Shown here piece by piece: positions 60,341-64,000 of a stretch of DNA of 64,000 nt (the first letter of the stretch is position 1; every line of letters begins with the position of its first letter). The stretch is taken from the NCBI GenBank assembly GCA_963839535.1, contig CAWIVF010000013.1, forward strand, positions 124,001-188,000, written 5' to 3'. Below the pieces are notes generated by a model. It saw nothing but the letters and a program-made list of their open reading frames with translations. It was not told the origin of the DNA and did not search any database. Source of the stretch: RHKX01 sp963839535 (lineage in GTDB: Bacteria > Actinomycetota > Thermoleophilia > Solirubrobacterales > 70-9). Position numbers and translations under genes: made by a program.

Positions 60341-61536
60341 GCAAGACCTACGTGATCGGCGTCGGCATGACGAAGTTCGACAAGCCCGGGACCAAGGAGG
60401 GCGACTACCCCGACTGGGCCAAGGAGGCCGGCGAGAAGGCGCTCGCCGACGCCGGCATCGACTACGGCGACGTCGAGCAGGCGTTCGCCGGCTACTGCTA
60501 CGGCGACTCGACCTACGGCCAGCGGGCGATCTACGGGCTCGGGCTGACCGGCATCCCCGTCGTCAACGTCAACAACAACTGCTCGACCGGCTCCTCGGCG
60601 CTCTACCTCGCCCGCCAGGCGATCAAGGGCGGCCTCGCCGACTGCGCGCTCGCGGTCGGCTTCGAGAAGATGGAGAAGGGGTCGCTGGGGATGAAGTACG
60701 ACGACCGCACCCCCGCCCTCGACAAGCACATGATCCGCATGTTCGAGGAGCGCGATCCGGAGGAGTCGCCGTTCGCGCCGCAGATGTTCGGCAACGCCGG
60801 CCGCGACCACATGGACAAGTACGGGTCCAAGCCGGAGCACTACGCCTGGATCGGCTGGAAGAACCACAAGCACTCGGTCAACAACCCGTACGCGCAGTTC
60901 CAGGACGAGTACACGCTGGACGAGATCAAGGAAGCGCGGATGATCCACGAGCCGCTGACGAAGCTGCAGTGCTCGCCGACCTCCGACGGCGCCGCGGCGG
61001 TCATCGTCGCCTCCGAGAAGTACGTCGACGAGCACGACCTCTGGGATCAGGCGGTCGAGATCGCCGGGCAGTCGATGGTCACCGACATGAGCTCGACGTT
61101 CGACGAGAACGCCGACTGCATGACGATCGTCGGCTACGACATGTCGAAGGAGGCGGCGCGGCAGGCGTACGAGGAGGCCGGCGTCTCCGCCGACGAGGTC
61201 GACGTCTGCGAGCTGCACGACTGCTTCAGCGCCAACGAGCTGATCACCTACGAGGCGCTGGGCTTCGCCGAGGAGGGCGAGGGGCACCTGCTGGTCGAGG
61301 CCGAGGCCACGACCTACGGCGGCGACGGCCCGGTCGTCAACCCGTCGGGCGGGCTGATCTCGAAGGGCCACCCGCTCGGCGCGACCGGCCTCGCCCAGTG
61401 CAGCGAGCTGACCTGGCAGCTGCGCGGCAAGGCCGACAAGCGCCAGGTGGACGGCGCCAAGATCGCCCTCCAGCACAACATCGGGCTCGGCGGCGCTGCC
61501 GTCGTCTCGGTCTACCGTCCCGCCGTGAAGGCGTAA
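60337..61536 (+). CDS. SCP2/SCPx-type thiolase
   Basis: 399 residues. VIGVGMTKFDKPG start, VNVNNNCSTGSSALYLARQAI (nucleophilic Cys), SPTSDGAAAVIVAS, CELHDCFSANELITYEALG, VNPSGGLISKGHPLGATGLAQ (catalytic His) and ALQHNIGLGGAAVVSVY. This is the lipid-transfer/SCPx thiolase branch, which in actinobacteria cleaves sterol or branched side-chain 3-ketoacyl-CoA. ATG overlaps the TetR stop. Confidence 0.9.
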   Translation: MSKTYVIGVGMTKFDKPGTKEGDYPDWAKEAGEKALADAGIDYGDVEQAFAGYCYGDSTYGQRAIYGLGLTGIPVVNVNNNCSTGSSALYLARQAIKGGLADCALAVGFEKMEKGSLGMKYDDRTPALDKHMIRMFEERDPEESPFAPQMFGNAGRDHMDKYGSKPEHYAWIGWKNHKHSVNNPYAQFQDEYTLDEIKEARMIHEPLTKLQCSPTSDGAAAVIVASEKYVDEHDLWDQAVEIAGQSMVTDMSSTFDENADCMTIVGYDMSKEAARQAYEEAGVSADEVDVCELHDCFSANELITYEALGFAEEGEGHLLVEAEATTYGGDGPVVNPSGGLISKGHPLGATGLAQCSELTWQLRGKADKRQVDGAKIALQHNIGLGGAAVVSVYRPAVKA

Positions 61537-61544
61537 GGAGAGAG

Positions 61545-62708
61545 ATGAGCACCATCACCGCGACCTCCGTCAGCGGCCTGACCGACGAGCAGGTCGACTT
61601 CCGCGAGGCGATCCGCGACTTCGCCAAGCGCGAGGTCGGCACCGCCGAGCAGCGGGAGCAGCTGACCGACGGCTACCTCGAGCTCCACAACCAGGAGATC
61701 TACGAGAAGCTCGCCAAGCTCGGCTGGCTCGGCGTCTCGATCGACGAGGAGTACGGCGGCGCGGGGGCCGGCATGGTCGACGCCTGCATCTTCCTCGAGG
61801 AGACGATGCGCGGGCTCGTGCCGATCGCCGGTTACGGGGTCAGCCTGATCGTCGCCGGCGCCTACGAGCGCTTCGGCACCGAGGAGCAGAAGCAGGAGAT
61901 GCTCGGCGGGATCTGCCAGGGCCGCGTCGAGGCGATCGCGATGTCCGAGCCCGAGGCCGGCTCCGACGTCGGCAACCTCAAGTGCAAGGTCGAGCGGCAG
62001 AACGGCGGCTACGTGCTGAACGGTCAGAAGACCTGGATCAGCGCGGCGCATCTCGCCGACCACGTGCTGGTCGTCGGCCGCTCCGACTCGTCGGGCTCCA
62101 AGCACGAGGGCCTGTCGATGATCTCGGTGCCGACCGACGCCGAGGGGATCGAGATCAACGGGATCCAGACGATGGGCGGCAAGGAGGTCAACGACGTCTT
62201 CCTGACCGACTGCCACGTCGACGCGGATCGGCTGCTCGGCACCGAGGGCGGCGGCTGGATGCAGCTGATGTCCGGGCTCAACATCGAGCGCCTGATCCTC
62301 GCCGCGACCGCGCTCGGGATCGCGCAGCGCGCGTTCGACGACACGCTCGACTACATCAAGGAGCGCAAGCAGTTCGGTCGCCCGATCGGGACGTTCCAGA
62401 CGCTCAAGCACCGGATCGCCGACCTGGCGACGGAGCTCGAGTGCACCCGTCTGCTCGTCTACGACGTCGCCCGCAAGGTCGACGCCGACCCGAACCAGAT
62501 GCTCCCCCGCGAGGCCTCGATGGCGAAGCTCAAGGCCACCGAGCTGGCGAAGAAGTGCTCGCTCGAGGGGATGCAGATGATGGGCGGCTACGGCTACGCG
62601 TCGGAGTACGACATGGAGCGCCACGTCCGGGCCAGCCTGGTGATGTCGATCTACGGCGGGACGAACGAGATCCAGCGGGAGATCGTCGCCAAGACGTACG
62701 GGCTGTAG
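61545..62708 (+). CDS. acyl-CoA dehydrogenase
   Basis: 387 residues. FREAIRDFAKREVGT, GWLGVSIDEEYGGAGAGMVDACIFLEE, AIAMSEPEAGSDVGNLKCK, GQKTWISAAHLADHVLVVGRSD, RKQFGRPIGTFQTLKHRIADLA and MMGGYGYASEYDMERHVRASLVMSIYGGTNEIQ, the FAD/substrate motifs of the family. Which acyl chain it takes is not visible. A good ribosome-binding site (AAGGAGAGAG) precedes the ATG, in contrast with the leaderless genes nearby. Together with the thiolase it supplies part of a β-oxidation route. Confidence 0.92.
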   Translation: MSTITATSVSGLTDEQVDFREAIRDFAKREVGTAEQREQLTDGYLELHNQEIYEKLAKLGWLGVSIDEEYGGAGAGMVDACIFLEETMRGLVPIAGYGVSLIVAGAYERFGTEEQKQEMLGGICQGRVEAIAMSEPEAGSDVGNLKCKVERQNGGYVLNGQKTWISAAHLADHVLVVGRSDSSGSKHEGLSMISVPTDAEGIEINGIQTMGGKEVNDVFLTDCHVDADRLLGTEGGGWMQLMSGLNIERLILAATALGIAQRAFDDTLDYIKERKQFGRPIGTFQTLKHRIADLATELECTRLLVYDVARKVDADPNQMLPREASMAKLKATELAKKCSLEGMQMMGGYGYASEYDMERHVRASLVMSIYGGTNEIQREIVAKTYGL

Positions 62709-62732
62709 GGACGAAGGGCCGCGGAGCGGCTC

Positions 62733-62738
62733 TAGGCT
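62733..62738 (+). promoter_or_regulatory. -10 box of the alpha/beta hydrolase gene (leaderless)
   Basis: TAGGCT ends 7 nt before the TTG start at 62746. Confidence 0.45.
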
Positions 62739-62745
62739 GGTTCGC

Positions 62746-64000
62746 TTGTCCGAGCCCGAGCACAGCCGACCCCCGGGGTTTTTCCGGGCGGTGCTGAAGG
62801 AGCAGGCGCGCCTGCTCTCGATCCGGCCGCCGGCGCCGCCGGCGCTGCTCTTCCGCGTGGGTCGCTGGTTCGTCCGGACCGTGATCAGGGAGTCGGCGCC
62901 GCAGCTCGCGATCGCCGGCCTGGTGGTCCTGGCGGTCCTGCTGCTGCTCGGCGCCGCGGCCGCGAACGATCGGGTTGATCGCGATCGCGGTGATCGCGTT
63001 GCTCGTCCTCGCCGAGCTCCGCCACGCCTGGCTCGCGCACAAGAGCACCGCTGAGATCGAGGCGGCGCTCGAGGGGATCGAGGGCCCGGAGGACGGGCCG
63101 AAGATGCCGCGCAGCCACCTCGTGATCCCGCCGCTCGCCTTCGTCACCCGCGGCGTCAATCGCACCCGCGGGGTCAAGTTCGCCGAGGTCGACGGGATGA
63201 AGCTGCGCCTCGACGTCTACCGCCCCGCCGACGACGATCCCGACGACGACCTGATCCAGCCGGCCGTGATCCAGGTGCACGGCGGCGGGTGGCTTGCCGG
63301 CTCGCGCTTCGAGCAGGGCATCCCGCTGCTCAACCACATGGCCTCGATCGGCTGGGTCGGCTTCAACATCGACTACCGACTCAGCCCGCAGGCGACCTTC
63401 CCCGACCACGTCGTCGACGTGAAGCGCGCGATCGCCTGGGTGCGGGAGAACGCCGAGGAGCTCGGCATCGACCCCGAGATGATCTGCCTGACCGGTGGCT
63501 CCGCCGGCGGCCACCTGACGGCCCTCGCCGCGCTCACCGCCGGACGACCCCGACCTGCAGCCCGGCTTCGAGGACGCCGACACCTCGGTTGCCGCCGCCG
63601 TCCCGTTCTACGGCGTCTTCGACCTCACCGACGCCAACGGCTTCTACTACCCGCAGATGCGCTCCTGGCGTGTTCGAGAAGGTCGTCTTCAAGCGCCTCT
63701 ACGCGGAGGCCGAGGACGTCTACCGCGCGGCCTCGCCGACCTTCCGCGTGCACGAGGACGCACCTCCGTTCCTCGTGATCCATGGCGAGCGCGACACGCT
63801 CGTTCCCGCTCGGGACGCGCGGCAGCTTCGTCGAGGAGCTGAAGCGGGTTTCGCGCGAGCCGGTGCGCTACGTCGAGCTTCCCGGGGCCGAGCACGCCTT
63901 CGACATCTGGCCGTCGGAGCGGACAGCGCGCATCTCCGAGGGGATCGGCCGCTTCCTGACGGCGGTCGCCGAGGCGCAGCGGCAAGGGACCCACCGAGGG
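62746..64000 (+). CDS. alpha/beta hydrolase with N-terminal membrane anchor (partial, about four frameshifts)
   Basis: Runs off the window end. N-terminal hydrophobic stretches (LAIAGLVVLAVLLLLGAAAA and, after a shift near 62965, IAIAVIALLVLAELRHAWLA) anchor it. The hydrolase part has the HSL/esterase signature AVIQVHGGGWLAGSRFEQG, then LTGGSAGGHLTALAAL (nucleophile Ser in GGSAGG), FDLTDANGFYYPQM, FLVIHGERDTLVPARDA (Asp) and PGAEHAFDIWPSE (His). Shifts near 63540, 63668 and 63820, each one extra base. Esterase or lipase, substrate unknown; proximity to the acyl-CoA genes suggests lipid esters. Confidence 0.83.

Overview
The window is very G+C-rich with dense, short-spaced genes, many GTG/TTG starts, ATGA/GTGA stop-start overlaps and -10 boxes (TANNNT) sitting 5-9 nt ahead of start codons. 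Together with the gene content (purCSQLFNH, TPP-riboswitch-controlled thiO-S-G, two 2-oxoacid dehydrogenase sets, a single MCE protein, many sulfotransferases) this points to a high-GC actinobacterium; my best guess is the Thermoleophilia/Solirubrobacterales side of the phylum, but no 16S or other decisive marker is present. No rRNA, CRISPR array, transposase or phage gene was seen, and no gene-free stretch exceeds 300 bases.

Layout. 1-3721: SMP-30-like protein, Tat-exported amine oxidase, class II aldolase and PfkB sugar kinase. 3774-7047: purC, a cupin, a sulfotransferase, purS, purQ. 7083-24351: a block lying between purQ and purL: four related GT4-like glycosyltransferases interleaved with five sulfotransferase genes (one a double-domain protein) and an O-methyltransferase, then on the minus strand a MYG1-like protein, a polysaccharide flippase, another sulfotransferase and an asparagine-synthase-like protein. 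24429-31164: purL, acetyltransferase, L7/L12-like small protein, purF, purN, purH. 31175-33678: PhzF-like protein, tRNA-Lys, MCE protein. 33810-37453: histidine phosphatase-thiG-thiS-thiO behind a TPP riboswitch, and divergent thiE. 37450-45942: membrane protein, lpdA, DsbA-like protein, pdhA-pdhB-E2, lipB. 45986-49960: AarF kinase, second flippase and M28 peptidase as one minus operon. 50192-54571: fused E1alpha/beta, E2 and leucine dehydrogenase (branched-chain amino acid breakdown). 54568-59118: FAD/Fe-S 2-hydroxyacid dehydrogenase and benzoylformate decarboxylase. 59216-64000: SnoaL-like protein, TetR regulator with operator, SCPx-type thiolase, acyl-CoA dehydrogenase, alpha/beta hydrolase (cut by the window end).

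How it fits together. The most unusual part is the glycosyltransferase/sulfotransferase array with flippase: it reads like a pathway that builds, sulfates, perhaps methylates, and exports a surface glycan, embedded in the purine biosynthesis cluster. The rest is largely central metabolism: purines, thiamine/TPP, and two TPP- and lipoate-dependent dehydrogenase systems.

Caution. Some 35-40 reading-frame shifts break otherwise well-conserved genes, nearly all explained by one extra base. I treat these as sequencing/assembly indels and annotate each gene across its shifts.
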